A DNA stretch of 29,695 nt. It comes from Pseudomonadota bacterium (GTDB taxonomy: Bacteria; Pseudomonadota; Gammaproteobacteria; Xanthomonadales; Xanthomonadaceae). Shown piece after piece: positions 16,903 to 26,482 of this stretch (its first letter is position 1; each line of letters starts with the position of its first letter). The notes beneath the pieces are model-generated. The model did not search any database. It saw nothing but the letters and a program-made list of their open reading frames with translations, and had not been told where the DNA came from. The translations under genes and the position numbers were made by a program. The stretch spans positions 1 to 29,695 of the forward strand of contig JAEZCF010000038.1 of NCBI GenBank assembly GCA_023430045.1, given 5' to 3'.

Positions 16903-17342
16903 ACCCACCGCTCATCGATCAGCCCGAAGCGGTCAGCCGCGCCCGTCGAACACTTGCCGGCGTCATTGCGCTGGTGGGTTGGCTTGCCTACGCATGGCTG
17001 TGGGTGCCCGTGCTGACGCTGGTTGCATGGGCAGTGGGAATCCGCACGGCGTGGCAGCGCCTCTACCTGGACCACGAGGCCTTCGAGCCGTTCATCCTCG
17101 CCTCCCTGCCGGTGATCGCCGTTGCCTGTGGGCTGCTGTTGATCGGCTGGGCCGAATACAACCGGGCGCGTTTCACCGATGCCGACGAACGCAAACGCCG
17201 CAAGGATGTCAATGAAGAGGCCGTGGGTGAGCGTCTCGGGGCGTCATTGCAGGTGGCCGAAGCACTTCGCGCCCATCGCGTAGTGACGGTAAAGCTGGAT
17301 GACGACGCGCAGCCGGTCGCCATCCGGCCGGGGCCGGGGTGA
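16899..17342 (+). CDS. pgaD: PgaD, accessory membrane subunit of the PNAG synthase
   Basis: A 147-aa inner-membrane protein with two hydrophobic helices (about 20-50 and 66-84) followed by a charged cytoplasmic tail (DADERKRRKDVNEEAVGERLG). This is the layout of PgaD, which binds PgaC and is needed for its stability and cyclic-di-GMP response. The start overlaps the pgaC stop by 4 bases (ATGA). Sequence conservation in PgaD is low, so the call leans on position, length and topology. It is the last gene of the pga operon; a small TGCC/GGCA dyad at 17353-17366 follows, but it is too weak to call a terminator. Confidence 0.88.
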   Translation: MNPPLIDQPEAVSRARRTLAGVIALVGWLAYAWLWVPVLTLVAWAVGIRTAWQRLYLDHEAFEPFILASLPVIAVACGLLLIGWAEYNRARFTDADERKRRKDVNEEAVGERLGASLQVAEALRAHRVVTVKLDDDAQPVAIRPGPG

Positions 17343-17382
17343 GCCTGCACGATGCCCGCTGCGGCATGCGCCCGACCTCCCC

Positions 17383-17388
17383 TACAAT
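17383..17388 (+). promoter_or_regulatory. likely -10 box for the secreted-protein gene
   Basis: TACAAT matches the sigma-70 -10 consensus at 5 of 6 positions and lies 24 bases before the ATG at 17413, leaving room for a short leader with the GGAG site at 17402-17405. No good -35 is visible. It suggests the gene is expressed independently of the pga operon. Confidence 0.5.
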
Positions 17389-17412
17389 GCGGGTACCTAC
17401 CGGAGCCTCGCC

Positions 17413-17925
17413 ATGTCCCTGCCCTCGCCGCGCCTGCTCGCCTGCACGCTGTCCCTCCTGGTCCTTTCCTTCACTGCCTCGGCGCAACGCCTGGTCGACG
17501 GCGACCTGCAGCAGCAGATGAGCCCGGCCGAGTTCAAGGCCGCCGGCCTGGACAAGCTGGAGCCGCAGGAACTGGCCAGCCTGAACCGGTGGCTGCAGGG
17601 CACGGTGGAAGCGGCCAAGGCCCAGGCCGTGGAGACCGCGCGTGAAGAAGGCCGTCAGGAAGTCATCGTGAAGAACCGTGGCTTCTTCGATTTCGGAACG
17701 AAGGAACCTATCACTGCCACCCTGCAGGGGGAGTTCACCGGCTTTGCGAAGGGTCGTGTGTACGTACTGGACAACGGCCAGCACTGGGAACAGATGGATG
17801 CTGCAACCGTCGCCGGCGTGCGCCGCCAGTCGCCCGGGGTCAGCATCAAGCCGGGCGTCATGGGTGTGTGGTATCTCAAGGTGGACAAGATCAATGTGCA
17901 GCCGAAGGTAAAGCGGGTGAAATAA
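17413..17925 (+). CDS. small secreted protein of unknown function
   Basis: A 170-aa product not assigned to a named family. Residues 1-24 are a clear signal peptide (LLACTLSLLVLSFTASA, cleavage before Gln-Arg). The mature part starts with an acidic helical half rich in Glu, Ala and Gln (about 30-82, including LASLNRWLQGTVEAAKAQAVE) and ends in a beta-rich half (about 90-170) with VYVLDNGQHWEQ and a basic tail KVKRVK. An LDNGQ.W pattern in a beta-rich C-terminus recurs, as far as I recall, in other small exported proteobacterial proteins, but no activity is attached to it. No cysteine remains in the mature protein. Start 17413 has GGAG 7 bases upstream. It lies downstream of pgaD but probably has its own promoter, so a PNAG role should not be assumed. 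Confidence 0.82.
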   Translation: MSLPSPRLLACTLSLLVLSFTASAQRLVDGDLQQQMSPAEFKAAGLDKLEPQELASLNRWLQGTVEAAKAQAVETAREEGRQEVIVKNRGFFDFGTKEPITATLQGEFTGFAKGRVYVLDNGQHWEQMDAATVAGVRRQSPGVSIKPGVMGVWYLKVDKINVQPKVKRVK

Positions 17926-18003
17926 CGCTTCGTCGTCTTCGGTGCTGCGCCGACAATGCTGTGGGTATCGGGACCACAAACTTGCGCCGAAGCCGGGCCG
18001 GTT

Positions 18004-18882
18004 TCAGAAAAGCGGCACGAAACGGGACAGGAACACACGTATGTCCGGATCGGCCAGGTTCACGTGCACCTGCGGACCCGCGATGGGAGCGCACTCACCG
18101 CCCCGACTCACCATGCCTGCCTGCAGGGGACGCCGTTCGCCCCGGCGCCAGCTGAAAAGCGGGCTGCCGGCTCCGCCGACGCACGGGTCCAACCCTGCTC
18201 CAGCGTCCACGCACAGCTGGATCCCGGGATGGAATCCGGTGCCATACGCCTGCTGGCACGGTTCGGCGCCAAGCAGCACAGCGGAGGCACGCCACAGTTC
18301 TGGCGATACAGGCGGCCAACCGGTAACCATCCAGTCAGCAGATGAGACGGTCGCTCCTTCAGCGGGCAAACGGGGACGCACATCGACCATGACGGGCTCA
18401 TCCAGCTGAATGACCGCCACGTCGTAGGCTCCATTCACTGCGCCTTCCGGAAAACGGGGGTGCAGGAAAATACGGGCACTGCCATCATCACGACGCAGCG
18501 GATGCCGTTCGATTCCGTGCAGGTCGTCACGCAGATCGGCTCGATCGATCACCAGGGTGAGCCGGGTGCCGTCGTCCTTCGTCCGCACAAGCGTTGCCAC
18601 GCAATGCGCCGCGGTCATCACCACGACCGGCGAAAGCAGGCTGCCGGCGCAGAAATGGGCGGAGTGCTGACCGGGCACGTCCCGCCATTGCAGGGATACC
18701 ACGAATGGGTAATCCCCCTGTCGAGGCTCCGCGGGGCCATCCATTCCGTTGTCAGCGAACAACGGCGTCGGGTCATGAACGACGCGGGGCGCCATCACCT
18801 GTGCCTGCGACGATCCAGCTACCGCAAGCAAGCCGGATATCAACCACCCTGAAAGCAACGTCGTTACGCTCGGCGAGGGCAT
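18004..18882 (-). CDS. secreted trypsin-fold (S1) protein with Ala in place of the catalytic Ser; probable pseudoprotease
   Basis: A 292-aa exported protein of the chymotrypsin/trypsin fold. Residues 1-28 are a signal peptide; ATG 18882 has an AGGAGA Shine-Dalgarno. His93 in TAAHC and Asp154 in YDVAVIQL match the first two triad members. Six cysteines (78, 94, 209, 224, 234, 264) match the three canonical disulfides of S1 proteases. The third motif, normally GDSGGPL, reads GGAGSPL (236-242), so the nucleophile is Ala238 (codon 18169-18171) and the residue before it Gly instead of Asp. Asp232, at the base of the specificity pocket, is kept. The reading frame is intact. It probably cannot cleave peptides by the usual mechanism and may bind instead; recent loss of activity or a sequencing error at this codon are alternatives. 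It lies 213 bases downstream of hrpA. Confidence 0.87.
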   Translation of the reverse strand: MPSPSVTTLLSGWLISGLLAVAGSSQAQVMAPRVVHDPTPLFADNGMDGPAEPRQGDYPFVVSLQWRDVPGQHSAHFCAGSLLSPVVVMTAAHCVATLVRTKDDGTRLTLVIDRADLRDDLHGIERHPLRRDDGSARIFLHPRFPEGAVNGAYDVAVIQLDEPVMVDVRPRLPAEGATVSSADWMVTGWPPVSPELWRASAVLLGAEPCQQAYGTGFHPGIQLCVDAGAGLDPCVGGAGSPLFSWRRGERRPLQAGMVSRGGECAPIAGPQVHVNLADPDIRVFLSRFVPLF

Positions 18883-19095
18883 GTCTTCTCTCCTGTCGCG
18901 ACGACCCGGCATGGCCGTCGTCGTCAGCGTAGACGTCGCCGACGCCGGAAATTACGCGAGCGGGTCACGCAATCAGGAAGTTCAATGGGTCGAGCGGACC
19001 GACAAACTTCTTCGGAAAAAGAGGTTCGCACGCCCGATAGGCGTACCGCGCCTCCCGTCGGCCAACGTGAGCGCATATCCACCCACAGCCCATCC

Positions 19096-22000
19096 TCAGC
19101 GCAGCCGCTGCAGCTCCGCCACCCGCTGTGCCACCTTTTTCGGTGAGATCCCTCCCCGTCCAGCAAGCTCCTGCGCGAACAGCGACACCCGCAGTTCTTC
19201 GATGTCCCAGCGCAGCGCCTGCCATTGCGGACGCTCCTTCAAGCCCTGTTCGCCTGCCTGTTCAAGCGCCTCCAGGAACGGGCGCAGTTCCAGCATGCGC
19301 GCCTGGTCACGTGGCGGATCACGCTTGGCCCGTTCAGTACGCAGCAACATCGCCTTCAGGTAGCGCGGATACTGCGCCAGCGCATCGGCAGGTGTCTCGC
19401 GCAGGAAGCCGGCATGCACCAGTGCGGCCAGCTGGGCTTCCATGTCGTCCAGGTTGCCACGTGCCCAGCCCATCAGCGGCGCCTCCAGCGCAGGCTTGAC
19501 CTCGGCCACGAGCGTCAGGATCGATTCGGCCAGTTTCAGGCGTTGCATCGCTTCGCCGAACAGGGCCTTGCCGGCGGCTTCGCGACGCTGTGCGAAGACC
19601 TGGGGATCGCGGATGTCGCCCAGTCCTTCGTCCAGCACCGCGTTCATGGCGGCGTCCACCAGATCCCCACGCAGCCGCTCCTGCGATTCGATCGCCGCAT
19701 ACAGCAGGCCGGTCTTCGGCGACACCGGCAACTGTCTGCGTGCCTGACGGACCTTGTCGGCAAGCGCGATCTCCAGCAATCGGCGCACGCCCGACGGATG
19801 CGCCTCGCTGGCCTGCTGACGGTCGGCGAAGATGCGCAGTGCGGCCGTATCCCCCTCATCCACCAGCGCCGGATACGCAGGAACGCCGGCCTCGCCAGGG
19901 ACCTGCAGCGGAATCGGCGCGGACGGAAAGTCCCGCAGGCCTTCGGCAGCCATTTCGCGGCCGGCACGTGCGGCGAAGGCCTCGCCTGCCTGGTCGCCGA
20001 ACCGTGCGCGCAGTGCCTCCAGGTCGCGCGATGTGGCCAGCGCGTTGCCCTTGCCGTCGCGCAGGCGAAGGTTCATGTGCAGGTGCGCTTCGATCGCCGA
20101 CGGATCAAAATCAGTGGCTGCCACGCTCGCGCCGGTAGCACGCGACAGGAAGCGCGCCAGCTCGCCGCGGATATCGTCGGCGGTGGGCTGCGGGAACGCT
20201 TCGAAGAACGCACGCGCGAAATCCGGCGCCGGCACATAATTGCGTCGCATCGCCTTGGGCAGGCTGCGGATCAGCGCGGCCGCCTTGTCAGCGACGAATC
20301 CAGGCGCCAGCCATCCCAGCCGCACCGGATCCAGCGCATTGAGCAGGTGCAGCGGGACATCCAGCGTCACGCCATCGTCTTCGCTGCCGGGTTCGAAACG
20401 GTAATGCAGCGGCAGGCGTGCATCGCCCAGCGCAAGGTACTTTGGAAAGCGATCTTCCTCGCTGCCCTCGCCCGGCAGCAGGTCGGCAAGCGTCCATCCC
20501 AGCGCGCGTCGCTGTTCCGACACCAGCGCCTTCCACCAGGTATCCAGGCCGGACGCCGAATGGATCTCCGGTGGCACCCGGTCCAGATACCAGCGCGCCT
20601 GCCACTCCTCGTCGGCGACGATGCCGGCGCGGCGCAGCTTGGCTTCTTCCTCGCGCGCCTGCGCCAGGACTTTCTGGTTGTCGGCCACGAAGCTGGCGCG
20701 GGTCGTGATCTCGCCGGTCACCAGTGCCTGCCGCACGAAGATGTCATGTGCTTCGCCCGGACTGATGCGACCGTAGTGGACCGGCTTCTTCGGCGCCAGC
20801 ACCAGCCCGAACAGGCTGATCTGCTCCGATGCCAGCACCTGTCCCTGCGCACGCGACCAGTGCGGGTCGAAGTGCCTGCGCAGGAGCAGGTGGGGCAGTT
20901 CGGCAATCACCCAGTCCGGCTCGATGGCCGCATTGGTCATGCCCCAGATCTTCTGCGTATCCAGCAGCGTGGCCGCCAGCAGCCATGGCGGCGGGCGCCT
21001 GGCCAGCGTGGAGCCGGGAAACGGCAGGAAACGCCGCTGCCGGGGCGCCTGGAAATCGCCCTTCTCGGTGCGGTGACCGATCTGCGTGGGCAGGCCGGCA
21101 ATCAGCGCGCGATGCAGGGTCTGGTAGGCGCTGGCACGCGCCCGTTCGCTGAAGCCGCCGCCGGGTGGCGCCTGGTCCTGCTGCGCACGCGCCGCGACCG
21201 GCGTCGATGCTTCCGGTGCCTTGCCTTCGCGTGCCAGTCGTGCGGCGCGGTGCACTTGGCCGCGCGTGGCCTTGATCGCGGTTGCGTCATCACGCGCTGC
21301 CGGCGGGGCGCTGCTGCCCGCCAGCAACGGCGCCATCGACGCATCGCTGGCCTCTTCCTTCCAGCCGAGTTCCTCGCACAACAAGTGCAGCTGGCGATGC
21401 AGCTCGCGCCATTCGCGCATGCGCAGAAAACCCAGGAAATTCCGCCCACACCAGTCGCGCAGCTTCGACTGGGTTAGGTCTTCGTGCGCCTGCCGGTAGG
21501 CATCCCACAACCGCAGCACACCGACGAACTCCGAGCGCCCATCGGCGAACTGCGCGTGCGCATTGTCGGCGGCGGCGCGTGCTTCCGGAGGACGCTCGCG
21601 TGGATCCTGGATGCCGAGGAACGAGGCGATCACCAGCATCGGCCGCAGGCAGCCGGCCGCCTGCGCAGCGACCAGCATGCGCGCCAGCTTGACGTCCACC
21701 GGCAAGCGCGCCATCTGCCGACCCACGGCGGTCAACCGGCGCTCGCCATCGACTGCACCGAGTTCGGCCAGCTGCTGCCAGCCATCGGCGATGGCGCGTT
21801 CGTCCGGTGGCTCCAGGAACGGGAAGTCCTCGATGCGCCCCAGTCCCAGCTGCAGCATCCGCAGGATCACGCCGGCCAGGCTGGAGCGACGGATTTCCGG
21901 ATCGGTGAACGCCGGGCGGGCCTGGAAATCAGCTTCAGCGTACAACCGATAGCAGATGCCCTCCGCGACGCGGCCACAGCGGCCCTTGCGCTGGTTCGCG

Positions 22001-23172
22001 CTGGCCTGGGAAATCGGCTCGATGTGCAGGCGATCCAGCTTCTGCCGCGGACTGTAGCGCTTCACCCGCGCAAAGCCCGGATCCACCACGTAACGGATGC
22101 GAGGCACGGTCAGCGACGTTTCGGCCACGTTGGTGGCCAGCACGATGCGGCGGTTGGGACCGGGATTGAACACACGGTCCTGGTCCTGGTTGGACAGCCG
22201 CGCATACAGCGGCAATACCTCGGTCTGCCGGTATTTTCGGCGTTCCAGCGCCTGGTGCGCATCGCGGATTTCGCGCTCGCCAGGCAGGAAGATCAGCACA
22301 TCGCCACGCGCATCCAGCCGGGTGATCTCATCGACCGCGCCAACGATCGCGTCATTGACCGTGCGTTCACCGCTCTGGTCGTCATCGCCATCGCTGCCCT
22401 CACCTTCCAGCGGACGGTAACGCACGTCCACCGGGTAGGTGCGCCCTTCGACGCTGATCACCGGTGCATCATCGAAATGCTGCGCGAAGCGCCCGGTGTC
22501 GATGGTTGCCGAAGTGACGATGAGCTTCAGATCCGGTCGCTTGCGCAGCAGCTGCTTCAGGTAGCCCAGCAGGAAATCGATGTTGAGGCTGCGTTCGTGC
22601 GCCTCGTCCACGATCAGGGTGTCGTAGCGCGACAGCCAGCGGTCGCTGGCGATCTCGGCCAGCAGGATGCCGTCGGTCATGAATTTGATCCGGCTGTCTT
22701 CGCTGACCTTGTCGTTGAAGCGCACCTGGAACCCCACGAGCTGGCCGACCTCGCTATGCAGTTCCTGCGCGACACGGCTGGCCACGGCGCGCGCAGCGAT
22801 GCGGCGCGGCTGCGTGCAGCCGATCATGCCGGCCTCGCCACGACCGGCCGCCAGGCAAAGCTTCGGCAACTGCGTGGTCTTGCCCGAACCGGTCTCACCG
22901 GCAATCACTACGATCTGGTGCGTGCGGATCAGCGCGATGATGGCGTCGGCTTCACGCGCAATCGGCAACTGCGGGTCCAGACTGATGGATGGTCGCTGCG
23001 CAGCGCGCATCTGCCGCCGCTGCACGGAGGCCTGCAGCGCCTGCTCGAACGCCTGTTCCAGGCTGCTGTCAGCCGGTCTGGACTGCCAGCGCGACAGCAG
23101 GCCCATCAGGCGTCCGCGGTCACGGCTCATCGCGCCATCGAGGGCGGCCCGATGCTGGCGCGATCTGGACAT
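19096..23172 (-). CDS. hrpA: HrpA, DEAH-box ATP-dependent RNA helicase
   Basis: A large DEAH/RHA helicase. In E. coli HrpA acts on mRNA and on collided or stalled ribosomes. With start 23172, GETGSGKTT is at 92-100, DEAH at 189-192, then TSATI, TNVAETSLT and QRKGRCGR, so all core motifs are intact. HA2/winged-helix and OB-type regions follow, then the long C-terminal region of HrpA (DUF3418), ending in WDIEELRVSLFAQEL. Length is 1,358 aa, slightly over E. coli. An Ala/Arg/Pro-rich low-complexity stretch at about 606-681 has no match in my recollection of E. coli HrpA. Upstream ATG/TTG codons at 23196-23199 are in frame, but the codons between (TCT, ATT, AAA, AAT, CCT) are unlike the gene and look like promoter DNA; 23172 also fits the E. 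coli N-terminus. It diverges from dps. Confidence 0.94.
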   Translation of the reverse strand: MSRSRQHRAALDGAMSRDRGRLMGLLSRWQSRPADSSLEQAFEQALQASVQRRQMRAAQRPSISLDPQLPIAREADAIIALIRTHQIVVIAGETGSGKTTQLPKLCLAAGRGEAGMIGCTQPRRIAARAVASRVAQELHSEVGQLVGFQVRFNDKVSEDSRIKFMTDGILLAEIASDRWLSRYDTLIVDEAHERSLNIDFLLGYLKQLLRKRPDLKLIVTSATIDTGRFAQHFDDAPVISVEGRTYPVDVRYRPLEGEGSDGDDDQSGERTVNDAIVGAVDEITRLDARGDVLIFLPGEREIRDAHQALERRKYRQTEVLPLYARLSNQDQDRVFNPGPNRRIVLATNVAETSLTVPRIRYVVDPGFARVKRYSPRQKLDRLHIEPISQASANQRKGRCGRVAEGICYRLYAEADFQARPAFTDPEIRRSSLAGVILRMLQLGLGRIEDFPFLEPPDERAIADGWQQLAELGAVDGERRLTAVGRQMARLPVDVKLARMLVAAQAAGCLRPMLVIASFLGIQDPRERPPEARAAADNAHAQFADGRSEFVGVLRLWDAYRQAHEDLTQSKLRDWCGRNFLGFLRMREWRELHRQLHLLCEELGWKEEASDASMAPLLAGSSAPPAARDDATAIKATRGQVHRAARLAREGKAPEASTPVAARAQQDQAPPGGGFSERARASAYQTLHRALIAGLPTQIGHRTEKGDFQAPRQRRFLPFPGSTLARRPPPWLLAATLLDTQKIWGMTNAAIEPDWVIAELPHLLLRRHFDPHWSRAQGQVLASEQISLFGLVLAPKKPVHYGRISPGEAHDIFVRQALVTGEITTRASFVADNQKVLAQAREEEAKLRRAGIVADEEWQARWYLDRVPPEIHSASGLDTWWKALVSEQRRALGWTLADLLPGEGSEEDRFPKYLALGDARLPLHYRFEPGSEDDGVTLDVPLHLLNALDPVRLGWLAPGFVADKAAALIRSLPKAMRRNYVPAPDFARAFFEAFPQPTADDIRGELARFLSRATGASVAATDFDPSAIEAHLHMNLRLRDGKGNALATSRDLEALRARFGDQAGEAFAARAGREMAAEGLRDFPSAPIPLQVPGEAGVPAYPALVDEGDTAALRIFADRQQASEAHPSGVRRLLEIALADKVRQARRQLPVSPKTGLLYAAIESQERLRGDLVDAAMNAVLDEGLGDIRDPQVFAQRREAAGKALFGEAMQRLKLAESILTLVAEVKPALEAPLMGWARGNLDDMEAQLAALVHAGFLRETPADALAQYPRYLKAMLLRTERAKRDPPRDQARMLELRPFLEALEQAGEQGLKERPQWQALRWDIEELRVSLFAQELAGRGGISPKKVAQRVAELQRLR

Positions 23173-23285
23173 AGGATTTTTATCAATAGAGTTCATCAAT
23201 CAATCTATTTAAATCTTTGAAAGCGACCAGTCATTAGTTCTGGTCTATCGTGAAGATCATCTCATCCACAGGAGGAATCGTTCCC
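23173..23285. promoter_or_regulatory. AT-rich divergent promoter region between hrpA and dps, with a dyad upstream of dps
   Basis: These 113 bases contain the most AT-rich DNA in the window (about 23171-23250). A perfect 6-bp inverted repeat, GACCAG at 23225-23230 and CTGGTC at 23240-23245 with a 9-base spacer, overlaps where the dps promoter should lie. TTGAAA at 23217-23222 is a possible -35, but no good -10 follows at 16-18 bases. The dps Shine-Dalgarno AGGAGGA is at 23270-23276. Confidence 0.5.
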
Positions 23286-23846
23286 ATGGCAAAGACCAAA
23301 TCCCCGGCCAAGGCACCGTCGAAGGCGAAGGCCGGTTCACAGAAGCTGGCCGCCGCCGCCCCATCGGCACCCAATATCGATATCGGGATTGGTCAGGGCG
23401 ATCGCAAGAAGATCGCCGATGGCCTGGCGCGCTTCCAGGCCGATGCGTTCACCCTGTACCTGAAGACCCACAACTTCCATTGGAACGTTACCGGGTCGAT
23501 GTTCAACTCGCTGCACACCATGTTCGAAACGCAGTACACCGAGCAGTGGGGCGCCCTGGATGAGGTGGCTGAGCGCATCCGCGCACTGGGGTTCAATGCC
23601 CCGGGCTCCTACCGGGAATTCGCTGCGCTGACCACCATCCCCGAAGAACCGGGCCTGACCGACAGCGCCGACTGGCGTGAAATGGTACGCCAGTTGGTGG
23701 TCGCCAACGAGGCCGTCTGCCGCACCGCGCGCAACGTGCTGGACGTGGCTGACGATGCCGACGACGCACCGACCGAGGATCTGATGACCCAGCGCCTGCA
23801 GACCCACGAAAAGTACGCCTGGATGTTGCGCTCGCTGCTGCAGTGA
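23286..23846 (+). CDS. dps: Dps, DNA-binding ferritin-like protein from starved cells
   Basis: Dps forms a 12-subunit shell that oxidises Fe(II) with hydrogen peroxide and, with a basic tail, compacts DNA. The 186-aa protein has a Lys/Ala/Pro-rich N-terminal tail (1-28, eight or so Lys), suited to DNA binding, then a four-helix ferritin core. Ferroxidase ligands are visible: His65 in THNFHWNVTG, His77 in LHTMFETQY, Asp92 and Glu96 in LDEVAERIR, with the same spacings as E. coli H51, H63, D78 and E82. ATG 23286 has a strong AGGAGGA 9 bases upstream. It is a single-gene unit: a divergent promoter region lies before it and a rho-independent type hairpin after it. Regulation by an oxidative-stress factor is likely for the family, but I could not fit an OxyR site. 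Confidence 0.96.
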   Translation: MAKTKSPAKAPSKAKAGSQKLAAAAPSAPNIDIGIGQGDRKKIADGLARFQADAFTLYLKTHNFHWNVTGSMFNSLHTMFETQYTEQWGALDEVAERIRALGFNAPGSYREFAALTTIPEEPGLTDSADWREMVRQLVVANEAVCRTARNVLDVADDADDAPTEDLMTQRLQTHEKYAWMLRSLLQ

Positions 23847-23890
23847 GACGGCGGGGCGCAGCCCTGCGGATTCACTGCCCCCGCATGCCT

Positions 23891-23924
23891 CCCCCGCTCC
23901 CTTGACAAAGGGGGCGGGGGCTTT
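23891..23924 (+). terminator. rho-independent type terminator after dps
   Basis: CCCCCGCTCCCTT (23891-23903), loop GACA, then AAGGGGGCGGGGG (23908-23920) form a 13-bp stem with a single G-T wobble, followed by CTTT. It lies 44 bases after the dps stop. The T tract is short, but the stem is by far the strongest in the window. The remaining bases up to recQ (to 24098) show only the promoter noted below. Confidence 0.75.
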
Positions 23925-24086
23925 CGGGCTTGCCAGGAGCCTTTCCGTTCTTCCTTGGCCGGCATTCGTGCGAACCGCGCGGACGGGAACGCGGCCGGCG
24001 CCGGGTCCTGCGCCGGCCTGCCCGCCCCTCTCACGTCAGCAGGAAGGCGCCGCACAGGGGCCAACCGAAGACAAGCCCCGCCGGGG

Positions 24087-24092
24087 TAAACT
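24087..24092 (+). promoter_or_regulatory. -10 box placed for a leaderless recQ transcript
   Basis: TAAACT (4 of 6 to TATAAT) is followed by AGCGCG and then the recQ ATG at 24099. A start point 6-8 bases after the -10 would fall on or next to the A of the ATG. There is no Shine-Dalgarno. The same arrangement is seen before copL. No clear -35. Confidence 0.45.
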
Positions 24093-24098
24093 AGCGCG

Positions 24099-25901
<1,803 letters not shown>

Positions 25902-25987
25902 CGCCTGACATGGCACGGCGTGATGCGTGACCATCCGACGATGCCCCTTGGTGCGGCTCCACGGTTGAACGGATCATTCAGCCAAGG

Positions 25988-26016
25988 CTGCGTTCCCACG
26001 CAGATGCCGCTAAGGT
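25988..26016 (+). promoter_or_regulatory. copL promoter: dyad plus -10 box next to the ATG
   Basis: A dyad, CTGCG (25988-25992), 6-base spacer, CGCAG (25999-26003), lies just upstream of TAAGGT (26011-26016), a -10-like TAnnnT box that ends 7 bases before the copL ATG. The dyad occupies the place of the -35 and spacer, where an activator or repressor of copper genes could bind. The transcript would start at or beside the ATG. Promoter function is inferred. Confidence 0.4.
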
Positions 26017-26023
26017 AGCGCGC

Positions 26024-26404
26024 ATGCGGTTCGCCTCAGCCCTGCTGCGCGTGGTCCTGATGATCAGCCTGTTGTTCAACGGGCTGAGCGTCGCCGTAGC
26101 CGGACACCATGAAGCAGGCGCGGGCGCCGCGTCCCCGACGAGGCGGGCAATGCCGCCCTGCCACGACCAGGACCGCACCGCCGCAGCCGCCATGCACCAC
26201 GAAGGACAGGCGGGTCCGCAGAGCGACGACGGGCACTGCCGCGCCATCGACTGCCTGCGCGCCTGCGCCCAGCAGCCTGCCCTGCCTCTGTCGGCCTTGG
26301 CACCGCTGCCTGCGCCCTGGTTTTCACTGAAGCCCGAGATCACCTTGGACCGCGACCGGCCCGCACCGGCACTGTCCCGCATCCAGCGTCCTCCCATCGG
26401 CTGA
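26024..26404 (+). CDS. copL: CopL-family metal-binding protein of the copper resistance operon
   Basis: A 126-aa exported protein with an N-terminal hydrophobic segment (about 5-26) and a Cys/His/Met-rich mature part: His28-His29, Cys46-His47, Met57-His58-His59, His71-Cys72, Cys77 and Cys81. It ends in the short SRIQRPPI-type tail seen in this family. In Xanthomonas, copL lies directly upstream of copAB and is needed for their copper-induced expression, although it has no DNA-binding domain; it probably senses or binds copper. The present gene has the same position, size and residue content. It starts at ATG 26024 without a Shine-Dalgarno but 7 bases after a -10-like box, so it may be read from a leaderless transcript. 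The gap to copA is 78 bases and holds a small hairpin. Confidence 0.85.
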   Translation: MRFASALLRVVLMISLLFNGLSVAVAGHHEAGAGAASPTRRAMPPCHDQDRTAAAAMHHEGQAGPQSDDGHCRAIDCLRACAQQPALPLSALAPLPAPWFSLKPEITLDRDRPAPALSRIQRPPIG

Positions 26405-26437
26405 TTCCAACGCGCGCGCCCTCGGTGCGCCTGACTG

Positions 26438-26456
26438 CCGGCATTCGTCCTGCCGG
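26438..26456 (+). other. small hairpin between copL and copA
   Basis: CCGGCA, a 7-base loop and TGCCGG form a perfect 6-bp stem in the 78-base gap, 16 bases before the copA Shine-Dalgarno GGAG (26472-26475). It may affect transcript processing or attenuation; no T tract follows, so complete termination is unlikely. Confidence 0.3.
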
Positions 26457-26482
26457 TGTGCTTCCGCGTCTGGAGTTCCATC

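Noticed and set aside
18004..18882. Calling the trypsin-like gene a pseudogene
   Set aside because: The frame, signal peptide, ribosome binding site and all six cysteines are intact; only the nucleophile motif is changed, which fits a pseudoenzyme better than a decayed gene.
19225..23220. Two very long plus-strand open frames opposite hrpA
   Set aside because: They mirror hrpA codons, are rich in Arg, Gln and His, and have no domain or sensible start. HrpA motifs on the minus strand are unambiguous.
23171..23250. OxyR binding site upstream of dps
   Set aside because: ATAG and CTAT tetramers occur, but their spacings do not fit the OxyR pattern.
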